From assembly GCA_023399105.1 (NCBI GenBank), contig JAEWQT010000232.1, positions 1 through 8,971 on the forward strand: a stretch of DNA of 8,971 bases. The letters run 5' to 3'. The stretch comes from Pseudomonadota bacterium. Its GTDB lineage: Bacteria > Pseudomonadota > Gammaproteobacteria > Pseudomonadales > Oceanobacteraceae. The number at the start of each line of letters is the position of its first letter. Position 1 is the first letter of the stretch. This document shows positions 1 through 6,895 of the stretch, one piece after another. A program made the position numbers and the translations under genes. The notes beneath the pieces were generated by a model. That model did no database searches. It was not told where the DNA came from and worked only from the letters and a program-made list of their open reading frames with translations.

Positions 1-74
1 GAAGTATCCAGCGCATCGTGCGAACGACGCATATCACGCTTGGAACGGGAAACTTTGTTTTGTTGAACTGCCAT
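1..74 (-). CDS. rpmF: Large-subunit ribosomal protein L32 (partial, 3' end beyond the window)
   Basis: The 24 visible codons start [20 protein letters not shown] and match the very conserved N terminus of bacterial L32, a small zinc-ribbon-family protein of the 50S subunit. The Arg/Lys-rich start is the part of L32 that contacts 23S rRNA. The rest of the gene, including any Cys motif, lies outside the window. The ATG at 72-74 has a good ribosome binding site, AGGAG at 82-86, seven bases upstream. The gene lies 21 bp after the yceD stop, the pairing seen across Gammaproteobacteria, and is presumably co-transcribed from the promoter at 628-656. In related genomes plsX and fab genes follow; this is inference here. 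Confidence 0.95.
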   Translation of the reverse strand, partial: MAVQQNKVSRSKRDMRRSHDALDT

Positions 75-95
75 TTCAAGGCTCCTAACTAGTCG

Positions 96-617
96 CTATT
101 TCTGTTTGAGCTTAGCTAAAACGTCAAACGGATTGGGCCGCTTTTCGTCTGAATCTGTGTAATCAGGCTCAGGCTCTGTCTGTTCCAGCTGGCATTCACC
201 GTTGGTATGCATCGGAAAGGCCGGCAGTGCCAACAGCACCTCGTCTTCCATCACCACCCACAGGTCCAGCTGACCATTTTCATCAAGTTCGACCGGCTCC
301 AGGCGTTTCGGCAACTGCCGGGCCTGATCGTCATCGAATACGAGTCCGAGCTGAAAGCGGCTTGTCACGGGTAATGAAACCTCACCCAGACAACGCTGAC
401 AGATCATGACCACATTGGTATTGCAGCTGCCGGTTAACATCCGGTTTTTATCCTGATCGCGCTCGAACTGAATCTCGCAATGAACAGGTTCGTTGCAGTG
501 AACCACTGCATCAAGCAACCGGGTTAAGTTTTTGCTGTCGATATCCGCGTTAAGTTTTTGATTGTTATCAACTAATTTAACCGCATCAACACGCTTAGGT
601 AGCTGAGCCTCTGCCAT
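96..617 (-). CDS. yceD: YceD / DUF177 family protein, 23S rRNA accumulation factor
   Basis: This 173-residue protein has the same length as E. coli YceD. Recognisable parts are the CxxC pair C73-Q-R-C76, the acidic signature around MEDEVLLALP (123-132), and the C-terminal PNPFDVLAKLK (161-171), all hallmarks of DUF177. Family members are needed for normal 23S rRNA accumulation in bacteria and plastids, and the gene is nearly always paired with rpmF, as here. The frame stays open upstream to a TTG at 654-656 and includes an ATG at 627-629. I chose the ATG at 615-617 because the protein then aligns from its first residue with pseudomonad YceD, and because the upstream codons overlap the -35 and -10 boxes of a strong promoter. 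No Shine-Dalgarno sequence precedes this ATG. Confidence 0.9.
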   Translation of the reverse strand: MAEAQLPKRVDAVKLVDNNQKLNADIDSKNLTRLLDAVVHCNEPVHCEIQFERDQDKNRMLTGSCNTNVVMICQRCLGEVSLPVTSRFQLGLVFDDDQARQLPKRLEPVELDENGQLDLWVVMEDEVLLALPAFPMHTNGECQLEQTEPEPDYTDSDEKRPNPFDVLAKLKQK

Positions 618-627
618 AGTGCGCGAC

Positions 628-656
628 ATAATAGGTACGCAGTGCCCCCGTGTCAA
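628..656 (-). promoter_or_regulatory. Near-consensus sigma-70 promoter for yceD-rpmF
   Basis: On the minus strand there is a perfect -35 box TTGACA (651-656), a 17-base spacer, and a -10 box TATTAT (628-633, five of six matches to consensus). An A/T-rich stretch (TAAATAATTT) lies directly upstream and could act as an UP element; it includes the S49 peptidase stop codon. The expected transcription start is about 619-621, only 2-4 bases before the yceD ATG. The promoter fills almost the whole 45-bp gap between the two genes. Confidence 0.75.
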
Positions 657-662
657 AATTAT

Positions 663-1613
663 TTATCGCAGCGTCAGGGATTGCTGCAGCAGTGACGCCG
701 CCACTCCCTGCCCAACGCTGGCACCCAGCTTACGCACCAGTTCATCCCAGGGAGATGGCTGATAAGTAAAGTTCACCAACTCTTCTGTTCCCAGCTGTTC
801 GCGGGCCACCTGACTGCTGGACGCAAGACCATCAATCAGCCCCAGCTCCAATGCCTGCTCACCCGACCAGACCAGTCCACTGAACAGCTCCGGATGATCC
901 GCCAGGCGGTCACCCCGCCCCAGTTTAACCTGCTCGATAAACTGGCGATGGGTCACTTTCAAAACCTCTTCCCAAAACGCTTTATGCTTGGGGTTTTCCG
1001 GCTGAAACGGATCCAGAAAAGCTTTATTCTCTCCGGCCGTATACTGACGGCGCTCCACACCCAGCTTCTCCATAACACCGGTAAAGCCAAAGCCTGAGCC
1101 AACCACACCAATAGAGCCCACCAAACTGGCCTTGTCGGCATAAATTTCATCCGCTGCTGCGGCAATATAATAGGCGCCAGAGGCACCCAGATCGGTAATG
1201 ACCGCGTACACAGGGAAGCCTGCACGGGTTTCTTTCAGCCGGCGGATTTCATCGAATACATAGCCAGACTGCACCGGACTGCCACCCGGGCTGTTAATGC
1301 GCAGAATCAAACCCAGTGCGTCAGTATCAGCAAAAGCATCACGAATGGCGGTAATCAGCAAGTCGGCACTGGCATCCTGATCGGCAGCGATCACGCCATT
1401 CACTTCAACCACCGCCGCGTAACCACCCGCCGGCTTAACCTGCACACCATCGCCCGGCACCCGCAACAGCATCAGAATGCCGATCAGATAGGTAAAGGTC
1501 AGCAATTTAAAGAAGATACCCCAGCGCCGCGAACGCCGTTGCTCGCCCTGCATTTCCATGACCACTTTTTCGATCAGCTTCCATTCTTTGCTTTGATCCT
1601 GAGGACGATTCAT
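663..1613 (-). CDS. S49 family signal-peptide peptidase (small SppA/SohB type), membrane anchored
   Basis: This is a 316-residue serine protease with one N-terminal membrane segment at about 33-51, placing the catalytic domain outside the cytoplasm. The nucleophile is Ser145 in the DLGASGAYYIA motif. The general base is Lys197 in AGENKAFLDPF, 52 residues later, the same separation as the Ser147/Lys199 dyad of B. subtilis SppA. The substrate-groove motif RINSPGGSP (105-113) is present. Such peptidases degrade leftover signal peptides and membrane fragments. The length fits the short, single-domain S49 class rather than the 67-kDa tandem SppA of E. coli. The frame is open to ATGs at 1637 and 1655, but the ATG at 1611-1613 has the best ribosome binding site and matches homologues. 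It lies 16 bp after the HAD gene, so co-transcription is likely. Confidence 0.92.
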   Translation of the reverse strand: MNRPQDQSKEWKLIEKVVMEMQGEQRRSRRWGIFFKLLTFTYLIGILMLLRVPGDGVQVKPAGGYAAVVEVNGVIAADQDASADLLITAIRDAFADTDALGLILRINSPGGSPVQSGYVFDEIRRLKETRAGFPVYAVITDLGASGAYYIAAAADEIYADKASLVGSIGVVGSGFGFTGVMEKLGVERRQYTAGENKAFLDPFQPENPKHKAFWEEVLKVTHRQFIEQVKLGRGDRLADHPELFSGLVWSGEQALELGLIDGLASSSQVAREQLGTEELVNFTYQPSPWDELVRKLGASVGQGVAASLLQQSLTLR

Positions 1614-1617
1614 AGAG

Positions 1618-1623
1618 CCCTCT
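1618..1623 (-). promoter_or_regulatory. Ribosome binding site deciding the S49 peptidase start
   Basis: AGAGGG on the minus strand ends four bases before the ATG at 1611-1613. The two alternative upstream ATGs (1637, 1655) lack a comparable purine run, which favours the 316-residue form. Confidence 0.6.
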
Positions 1624-1629
1624 TGTTCA

Positions 1630-2286
1630 TTATCCATTCTGCTGCACCCATTCATTCAGTTCGCGCATGCTATGACAGACCGCCAGCGGCCGGCAAGCCA
1701 GCAACTGCGCTTCGTTGTGCGCCCCATGCCCCATGGCAACCGAAGCGACGCCGGCGGCATTGGCCATATCCAGATCATAAGTGGTGTCGCCAATCATCAA
1801 AGCCTCATGTGGCGCAACACTGAGTTCAGCCAGAATCTGCTCCAGCATCAGCGGGTGCGGCTTGGAGCGTGTCTCGTCAGCGCAGCGGGTGGTGGCAAAT
1901 AAATGCCCAACCTGCAGATCGCGCAGCATCCGGTCCAGTCCTTTGCGGCTTTTGCCAGTCGCCACCGCCAGCAGGCGTTCCTGCTTTAACAGCCCCTCAA
2001 GAAAATCGACCGTGCCCGGAAAGAAACCCATGCCGACCTGACTGTCAGTTACAAAAAACCGCGCATAAGTCTTGGTCATAACGGCCATTTGCTCACCGGC
2101 AATACCGGGCCACAGAGTTTCCAGCGCCTCCGGCAAGCCCAGGCCAATAATATTCTGCACTGCTGTATCCGGAATAACCGGCAGCTGCACTTCCCGCGCT
2201 GCCCGCTGCATGCTATCAACAATACGCCCGGTGGAATCCACCAGCGTGCCGTCCCAGTCAAAAATCACCAGCTTATAATTCAACAC
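1630..2286 (-). CDS. HAD-superfamily phosphatase, Gph/PGP-like
   Basis: This is a haloacid-dehalogenase hydrolase of 218 residues with all four motifs. Motif I is DWDGTL (nucleophile Asp10, acid/base Asp12). Motif II is the Thr of VATGKS (Thr110). Motif III is Lys142 in RSKPHP. Motif IV is IGDTTYD (Asp167, Asp171), which binds magnesium. The helical cap inserted after motif I (about 17-85) marks subclass IA, the class of phosphoglycolate phosphatases and pyrophosphatase-like enzymes. The substrate cannot be read from sequence; pseudomonad orthologues at this locus are annotated only as hydrolases. The start is uncertain: I chose GTG at 2284-2286, five bases after a CAGG, giving a protein starting MLNYKLVIFDWDGT. 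The adjacent TTG at 2281-2283 is nearly as good, and an ATG at 2311-2313 would add nine poorly conserved residues. It overlaps rluC by 14 bp, suggesting translational coupling. Confidence 0.9.
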   Translation of the reverse strand: MLNYKLVIFDWDGTLVDSTGRIVDSMQRAAREVQLPVIPDTAVQNIIGLGLPEALETLWPGIAGEQMAVMTKTYARFFVTDSQVGMGFFPGTVDFLEGLLKQERLLAVATGKSRKGLDRMLRDLQVGHLFATTRCADETRSKPHPLMLEQILAELSVAPHEALMIGDTTYDLDMANAAGVASVAMGHGAHNEAQLLACRPLAVCHSMRELNEWVQQNG

Positions 2287-3241
2287 TGCAACCTGCCTTA
2301 GCCAGCATGGCAATAAATTCGCTATCCGGCTGTGCCGTAAGATTCAGCACCTCGCCGGTGGTCGGGTGACGAAAAGACAACTGATAAGCATGCAGGCACA
2401 GGCGTTTATACCCCGCCCGCCGGTCAATTTCCTGCTGCAACTTATCGCAATACTTTTCATCCGCCACAATCGGATGCCCCTGATACTGACAGTGCACACG
2501 AATCTGATGCGTGCGACCAGTGACAGGCTCCGCCTGAATCAATGAATGCCTGGGCCCGACGGCCAATAACTTCATGCGCGTGTGCGACGCCTTGCCCTCT
2601 TCACTGACAATCACCATCCGCTCACCGGATTGGCGTTCGACCCGCAACAGAGGTTCTTTCACATCCGTCACCGATGCCGGCCAGGCACCGTGCAGAAGCG
2701 CCAGATAGCGCTTGCTGATACCGGCCTTATTGGCCAGCATTTTTTGCAGCGCAGTCAGCACCGAGCGCTTCTTGGCCACCAGAATAATGCCCGAAGTATC
2801 CCGGTCCAGCCGGTGCACCAGTTCCAGAAAGCTGTGCCCCGGACGCATCTGTCGCAGGGCTTCAATCAACCCCAGACTGACACCACTGCCGCCATGCACC
2901 GCCAGCCCGTGAGGCTTATTCACCGCAATCAGGCCGGCATCTTCATAAATAATGGCGTTGTCCAGATGATTGGACAGCGCGGTTGATACTGGCGGCTCCT
3001 CATCCTTTTCCGGCAGGCGCAGCGGCGGCACCCGCACCAGATCACCATCCTGCAGGCGCGAATCCGCCTTAACGCGCCCTTTATTAACGCGCACCTCGCC
3101 CTTGCGGATAATTCGGTACACCAGCGTTTTAGGCACCCCTTTCAGCACCGACAGCAAAAAGTTGTCCACCCGCTGCCCGGCATTGGCCTCGGTAATGGTA
3201 AGGAACGACACCTTGCCGGTATCAATTTCGTGATAAGACAT
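2273..3241 (-). CDS. rluC: 23S rRNA pseudouridine synthase RluC
   Basis: The 322-residue protein has an N-terminal S4 RNA-binding domain (about 23-83, including GVPKTLVYRIIRKGEVRVNKG) and an RluA-type catalytic domain (about 95-310). The catalytic aspartate is Asp146 in HRLDRDTSG; the RTHQIRVH motif (243-250) completes the active site. In E. coli RluC makes pseudouridines 955, 2504 and 2580 of 23S rRNA around the peptidyl-transferase centre. RluC rather than RluD is supported by the near-identical S4 segment and by the divergent position next to rne, as in E. coli and Pseudomonas. The ATG at 3239-3241 gives a normal length. An upstream in-frame ATG at 3367 would add 42 unconserved residues and overlap the rne promoter. 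No clear Shine-Dalgarno or promoter of its own was recognised upstream. Confidence 0.94.
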   Translation of the reverse strand: MSYHEIDTGKVSFLTITEANAGQRVDNFLLSVLKGVPKTLVYRIIRKGEVRVNKGRVKADSRLQDGDLVRVPPLRLPEKDEEPPVSTALSNHLDNAIIYEDAGLIAVNKPHGLAVHGGSGVSLGLIEALRQMRPGHSFLELVHRLDRDTSGIILVAKKRSVLTALQKMLANKAGISKRYLALLHGAWPASVTDVKEPLLRVERQSGERMVIVSEEGKASHTRMKLLAVGPRHSLIQAEPVTGRTHQIRVHCQYQGHPIVADEKYCDKLQQEIDRRAGYKRLCLHAYQLSFRHPTTGEVLNLTAQPDSEFIAMLAKAGCSVEL

Positions 3242-3284
3242 AAAAGCGGATAACCCGATGGCGGATTTATTTGTGGTACGGCAT

Positions 3285-3313
3285 TTGCGGGGCATAAACA
3301 ATGTTGCTATATT
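3285..3313 (+). promoter_or_regulatory. Predicted rne promoter
   Basis: A -35 element TTGCGG (3285-3290), a 17-base spacer and a -10 element TATATT (3308-3313, five of six consensus matches) point rightwards toward rne. The likely start site is near 3320-3322, giving a leader of about 377 nt. The E. coli rne leader from its main promoter is 361 nt, so both position and distance fit. The region is divergent with rluC, whose start lies 44 bp to the left of the -35 box. Confidence 0.6.
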
Positions 3314-3419
3314 CGCCCCCGACCCCGGGCTGGCGCCTGTAAGAGACACCCGCCGCCTGTGCGACAACGCGCCGTAAGGCAGGGTCAGGCCGCTGAAGCG
3401 GCAGAGTATAAGGAAGAAG

Positions 3420-3431
3420 ATGAACCGTTAA
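3420..3431 (+). other. Putative three-codon upstream ORF (M-N-R-stop) in the rne leader
   Basis: ATG AAC CGT TAA follows a good ribosome binding site, AAGGA at 3410-3414, with a five-base spacer. The same purine run can pair with TCTTCCT at 3435-3441, which would hide the site. It could be a minimal regulatory ORF or a chance occurrence; nothing here shows it is translated. Confidence 0.25.
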
Positions 3432-3666
3432 AACTCTTCCTGATAAATAAATACGGTGCATTCCGGCCAGTTGCCGGAAGCACTTGTGAGATCAACCACG
3501 CAGCGACCTGCGGGCAATCTCGCATTAACAAATTATGGACAGTGTCGGTGCCCGACAAACCGGAGGCACCACTGCGAGACAGGCCGGGCGCCAGAGAGCG
3601 CCGGCAACTGCTGCAAAGCACCCATAAATATTTTGCTAGTGGCCGGAACTCCGGCATTGCCAGCCG

Positions 3667-3694
3667 GTACGTTGCCCTTTTGAGAACAACGTAC
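3667..3694 (+). promoter_or_regulatory. Hairpin immediately upstream of the rne start codon
   Basis: GTACGTTG (3667-3674) and CAACGTAC (3687-3694) form a perfect eight-pair stem around a 12-base loop, ending three bases before the ATG at 3698. It covers the position where a ribosome binding site would lie. No Shine-Dalgarno sequence is visible outside it; the only purine run, GAGAA, is in the loop. Confidence 0.55.
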
Positions 3695-3697
3695 AGC

Positions 3698-6600
3698 ATG
3701 AAAAGAATGCTTATTAACGCCACTCAACCTGAAGAGTTGCGTGTAGCTCTGGTCGATGGCCAGAAACTTTACGACCTGGACATTGAATCCGGTTCCCGCG
3801 AGCAGAAGAAATCCAACATCTACAAAGGCAAGATCACCCGCATCGAGCCCAGCCTGGAAGCCGCGTTCGTTGATTTTGGTGCGGAACGCCACGGTTTTCT
3901 GCCGCTGAAAGAAATCAACCGCGAATACTTCAGCAAAGATCCGGGTCCGGGTCGCATCAACATCAAAGACGTTCTGAAAGAAGGCCAGGAAGTCATCATT
4001 CAGGTCGACAAAGAAGAACGTGGCAACAAAGGCGCCGCCCTCACCACTCAGGTGTCTCTGGCGGGCCGCTACCTGGTGCTGATGCCGAACAACCCGCGTG
4101 CCGGCGGTATTTCCCGTCGTATTGAAGGCGACGAGCGTTCTGAACTGCGCGAAGCGATGAAAGGCGTGGAAGTCCCGGACAAAATGGGCGTTATTGTACG
4201 CACCGCCGGCATTGGCCGCAGCGCCGAAGAACTGCAGGCTGACCTCGATTACCTGGTACGTCTGTGGGATGCCATTCAGCGCGCCTCAGAAGAGCGCTCG
4301 GCCCCTTGCCTGCTGCTGCAGGAATCCAACGTGATTATCCGTGCCGTGCGCGACTACCTGCGTCACGACATTGGCGAAGTGCTGATTGATACCGATGAAG
4401 CTTACGAAGAAGCCCTGTCCTTTGTGCAGCAGGTAATGCCGAGCTTCCAGAACAAATTCAAGCGTTACAGTGACAGCATTCCGCTGTTCAACCGCTACCA
4501 GATTGAAAGCCAGATCGAATCTGCCTTCCAGCGCGAAGTAAAACTGCCGTCCGGCGGTTCTATTGTGATCGACCCGACCGAAGCGCTGGTGTCCATCGAC
4601 ATCAACTCCTCACGCGCCACCAAGGGTGCCGACATCGAAGAAACCGCGCTCAATACCAACCTGGAAGCGGCCGATGAAATCGCCCGCCAGTTGCGTCTGC
4701 GCGACATGGGCGGCCTGGTGGTGATCGACTTTATCGATATGCTGTCACCGAAGAACCAGCGTGAAGTGGAAAGCCGCCTGAAAAAAGCCCTGGAAATGGA
4801 CCGTGCCCGCATTCAGGTTGGCCGTATTTCCCGCTTTGGTCTGATGGAAATGTCACGCCAGCGTCTGCGTCCGTCACTGGAAGAAACCAGCGGCCACGTT
4901 TGCCCGCGCTGTAACGGCACCGGCGTGGTACGTGATATTCAGTCCACCGGCCTGTCCATTCTGCGCCTGATTGAAGAAGAAGCGGCCAAAGAAAACACGG
5001 GCGAGATCCGCGCCATCGTGCCGGTATCCGTGGCCACCTTCCTGCTCAACGAAAAGCGCAATCTGATTGCTGCCATCGAAGCGCGCCACAGCTCCAAAGT
5101 GGTGGTTATTCCGAACCCGAATATGGAAACCCCGCATTACGAAGTACTGCGTTTGCGTCTGGATGACAGCCTGATCGGCGAAGTCAGCTACGAGCACAAA
5201 CTGGAAGAAGACGAGGTTGATTACGGCATGGAAGCGGTTACCCGTGACGTGCCGAAAGCACAACAGGCTGCCGTTAAGTCGGTACCGCGTCCAACCGCGG
5301 TTGAAACTCCGGTGGCGCCTGCTGCTGCTCCGGCCACAGCTGGATTGTTTGGTCGCCTGACCAAAGTGATCAGCTCACTGTTTGACAGCAAACCTGCTGC
5401 TGAAGAAAAACCAGCCGAAACCAAAGACAAACGCCCTGCCCGCAGCGAACGCTCCCGCAACGGCGGCGCCGATGGTGAGCGCAATCGCAACGGCCGTGAC
5501 CGTAACCGCAACAACCGTGATCGTAATGGCCGCGACCGTAATGGCCGTGATCGTGGTGAGCGCAGCGAACGCAATGCCGAGTCGAACACGGATCGTGGCG
5601 GTGAACGTAATGATCGCCGCAACGAGCGCAACAGCAACCGCAGCGAGCGCTCGGCCCGTGCCGAACGTCAGGAACGCAACGACATCACCGACAGCGCCAG
5701 TGATGCACCACGCGCACCGCGCCGTGAACGCAGCAACAACCGTCCGGTTCGCAATGAGCTGAATCTGGATCTTGAAGCTGAAAAGAACACCGCGCTTGCA
5801 GCAACTGAATCCGATGGTGAAAACAACACCACCAACGACAGCAGCGACAAGCCTGCCCGTGATGGTCGTCGTGGTCGCCGTAGCCGCGGTGAACGCAGCG
5901 AACGTAGCCGCAACCCGGAAGTGGCCGCAGAAGCCAACGATGACAGCAGCGACGCGGTAGCCGAAGTGGTTTCTGATAACACCGCAGCAGAAGACATCCA
6001 GGCCGCTCACGATGAAGCCGTTACCGATGCCATGATCGACGCATCTGCTGACAGTGAAGCCGATGGCAGCGAGCGCTCCGGTCGTCGTACCCGCAACAAT
6101 CGTCGTCGCAACCGTAACAACCGGGATGACCGTCGTTCTGCCGCGGATACCGATGACAGCAGCGCCAGCAATAACGACAGCCAAGGTGATGAAACCGCCG
6201 AGGCAACAGCTTCTGCACCGGTTGCTACCGAGACCACTGCCGATGCCACGGCAACAACGGTAGAAACAACCGCAGCAGACGTTGCAACCAACCAGGCTAG
6301 CGCTGAATTCTTCGCCACAGCTGCCGAGAGTGCCGCACAGGCGGATACCAGCAATAACCAGGCTGCAGACACCACTGCCCAGGCAGAAGAAGCCCAGCCA
6401 GCCACTGCTGCTGACAGCGTTGAACCGGTAGCGATTGCGGCTCCGGCTGTAACCGAGGCCGCAGAAACCAGCGCTGCAGATAACGCCGTTACGGCAGTAT
6501 CTGAAGCCGTTGCCGGAACAACAGCACCTGAGGCTGCTGTTGAGTCTACTGTTGAAGTTGCTGCTGAAGTGGCAGCCAGCCGCGAAGCCGAATCGGCCGA

Positions 6601-6793
6601 AACGGCTGATCGCGAAGCCGCCAATGCCCAGGTGCAGGAGTCACTGGAAGCCGTGGCCACTGCCACCACGGGCAATGACCGCAACGCTCGTCGCAGCCGT
6701 CGCCGTCAACCGGGCTATCGGGCGCCGAACGATCCGCGCAATCAGCGTCAGACAGAAGCCGCTGATTCCTCCGGTGGTGAAAGCGACGCCTGA
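3698..6793 (+). CDS. rne: Ribonuclease E, full length with degradosome-type C-terminal half
   Basis: The 1031-residue endoribonuclease initiates mRNA decay and matures rRNA and tRNA. The start [10 protein letters not shown] is the universal RNase E N terminus, so the frame open further upstream to 3359 is not coding. An S1 domain occupies about 36-118. The magnesium ligands Asp301 ([12 protein letters not shown]) and Asp344 (VIDFIDM) and the zinc-link CPRCNGTG (Cys402, Cys405) match E. coli Asp303, Asp346, Cys404 and Cys407 with a constant offset of two. After the small domain (to about 500) come an amphipathic membrane-binding helix [15 protein letters not shown] (548-562), Arg/Asn/Asp/Glu-rich RNA-binding tracts (579-740 and 791-813), an Ala/Thr/Glu-rich disordered stretch (about 814-990) and a basic cap (996-1018) containing APNDPR. 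I recall an NDPR motif in pseudomonad RNase E being linked to PNPase binding, but am not certain. No sequence resembling the E. coli enolase-binding site was recognised. The gene is probably controlled through its long leader. Confidence 0.97.
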   Translation: MKRMLINATQPEELRVALVDGQKLYDLDIESGSREQKKSNIYKGKITRIEPSLEAAFVDFGAERHGFLPLKEINREYFSKDPGPGRINIKDVLKEGQEVIIQVDKEERGNKGAALTTQVSLAGRYLVLMPNNPRAGGISRRIEGDERSELREAMKGVEVPDKMGVIVRTAGIGRSAEELQADLDYLVRLWDAIQRASEERSAPCLLLQESNVIIRAVRDYLRHDIGEVLIDTDEAYEEALSFVQQVMPSFQNKFKRYSDSIPLFNRYQIESQIESAFQREVKLPSGGSIVIDPTEALVSIDINSSRATKGADIEETALNTNLEAADEIARQLRLRDMGGLVVIDFIDMLSPKNQREVESRLKKALEMDRARIQVGRISRFGLMEMSRQRLRPSLEETSGHVCPRCNGTGVVRDIQSTGLSILRLIEEEAAKENTGEIRAIVPVSVATFLLNEKRNLIAAIEARHSSKVVVIPNPNMETPHYEVLRLRLDDSLIGEVSYEHKLEEDEVDYGMEAVTRDVPKAQQAAVKSVPRPTAVETPVAPAAAPATAGLFGRLTKVISSLFDSKPAAEEKPAETKDKRPARSERSRNGGADGERNRNGRDRNRNNRDRNGRDRNGRDRGERSERNAESNTDRGGERNDRRNERNSNRSERSARAERQERNDITDSASDAPRAPRRERSNNRPVRNELNLDLEAEKNTALAATESDGENNTTNDSSDKPARDGRRGRRSRGERSERSRNPEVAAEANDDSSDAVAEVVSDNTAAEDIQAAHDEAVTDAMIDASADSEADGSERSGRRTRNNRRRNRNNRDDRRSAADTDDSSASNNDSQGDETAEATASAPVATETTADATATTVETTAADVATNQASAEFFATAAESAAQADTSNNQAADTTAQAEEAQPATAADSVEPVAIAAPAVTEAAETSAADNAVTAVSEAVAGTTAPEAAVESTVEVAAEVAASREAESAETADREAANAQVQESLEAVATATTGNDRNARRSRRRQPGYRAPNDPRNQRQTEAADSSGGESDA
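5495..5560 (+). repeat. Degenerate 15-bp tandem repeats inside rne encoding RDRNG
   Basis: Three adjacent 15-bp units at 5516-5530, 5531-5545 and 5546-5560 encode [10 protein letters not shown] and RDRGE. A related unit at 5495-5509 (RDRNR) is separated from them by two Asn codons. The copies differ mainly at third codon positions. They lie in the first Arg-rich RNA-binding tract of RNase E, where repeat expansion or loss would alter RNA affinity without breaking the frame. Confidence 0.6.
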
Positions 6794-6811
6794 TCCGGGC
6801 TGAAGCACGAT

Positions 6812-6840
6812 AAAAACCGCGATTTTTTCGCGGTTTTTTT
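6812..6840 (+). terminator. Intrinsic terminator of rne
   Basis: AAAAACCGCG (6812-6821) and CGCGGTTTTT (6829-6838) form a ten-pair stem around the seven-base loop ATTTTTT, and a T tract runs to 6840. It lies 18 bp after the rne stop codon. On the opposite strand the T tract is shorter (five), so the main direction is rightwards. Confidence 0.9.
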
Positions 6841-6885
6841 ATGCCCGTGATTTATCATGCCAACCTGATTCTGCCAACCAATGAC

Positions 6886-6890
6886 AAGGA
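6886..6890 (+). promoter_or_regulatory. Ribosome binding site deciding the start of the exported protein
   Basis: AAGGA lies five bases before the ATG at 6896-6898. It falls inside the codons that would follow the in-frame ATG at 6881, so the shorter form is preferred; this also places the hydrophobic signal segment right at the N terminus. Confidence 0.7.
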
Positions 6891-6895
6891 CGCTT

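Larger units (their letters stand above)
3321..3697 (+). promoter_or_regulatory. Long structured 5' leader of rne, probable autoregulatory element
   Basis: This stretch separates the rne promoter from its ATG and contains no convincing gene. It carries at least seven inverted repeats that would form RNA hairpins. A five-pair stem with a TGAA loop lies at 3389-3402. AGGAAGA/TCTTCCT pairs 3411-3417 with 3435-3441. An 11-pair stem with one bulged A spans 3456-3483. A nested pair of stems covers 3486-3523. There are further stems at 3543-3557, 3583-3605 (one bulged G) and 3642-3655, and an eight-pair stem at 3667-3694. A/U-rich unpaired linkers, for example around 3442-3452 and 3624-3634, fit RNase E cleavage preference. 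In E. coli RNase E represses itself by cleaving its own 361-nt leader. That this leader does the same is inference from position and structure; I cannot match it to the enterobacterial leader sequence. Confidence 0.6.

Noticed and set aside
3242..3367. N-terminal extension of rluC up to an ATG at 3367.
   Set aside because: The extra 42 residues are not conserved, contain no S4 sequence, and cross the predicted rne promoter; the ATG at 3239-3241 gives the normal RluC length.
3535..3627. ATG-started ORF of about 30 codons in the rne leader ([11 protein letters not shown]...).
   Set aside because: There is no Shine-Dalgarno sequence, the composition follows the hairpin sequences, and no family is recognisable.
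3359..3697. 113 in-frame codons without a stop upstream of the rne ATG, starting with a GTG.
   Set aside because: MKRMLINAT is the family's true N terminus; the upstream residues resemble nothing in RNase E, and the stretch is explained by a structured leader. The open frame appears to be chance.
5495..5560. Short regular repeats considered as a CRISPR-like array.
   Set aside because: The units are 15 bp, contiguous without unique spacers, and in frame with RDRNG codons of RNase E.
5375..6184. 269-codon antisense open frame opposite the Arg-rich tract of rne.
   Set aside because: The apparent hydrophobic protein (Ala/Val/Ile/Thr repeats) is the mirror of Arg/Asn/Asp/Ser codons; it is not a real membrane protein.
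6007..6684. 225-codon open frame antisense to the rne C-terminal half.
   Set aside because: It is a shadow of GC-rich Ala/Thr/Glu codons: the antisense product is just Ser/Ala/Val-rich low complexity with no start signals.
6841..6880. Possible -10 box TATCAT (6853-6858) for the exported protein gene.
   Set aside because: There is no acceptable -35 at the right spacing (that position falls in the rne terminator) and no extended -10 TG, so I do not call a promoter.
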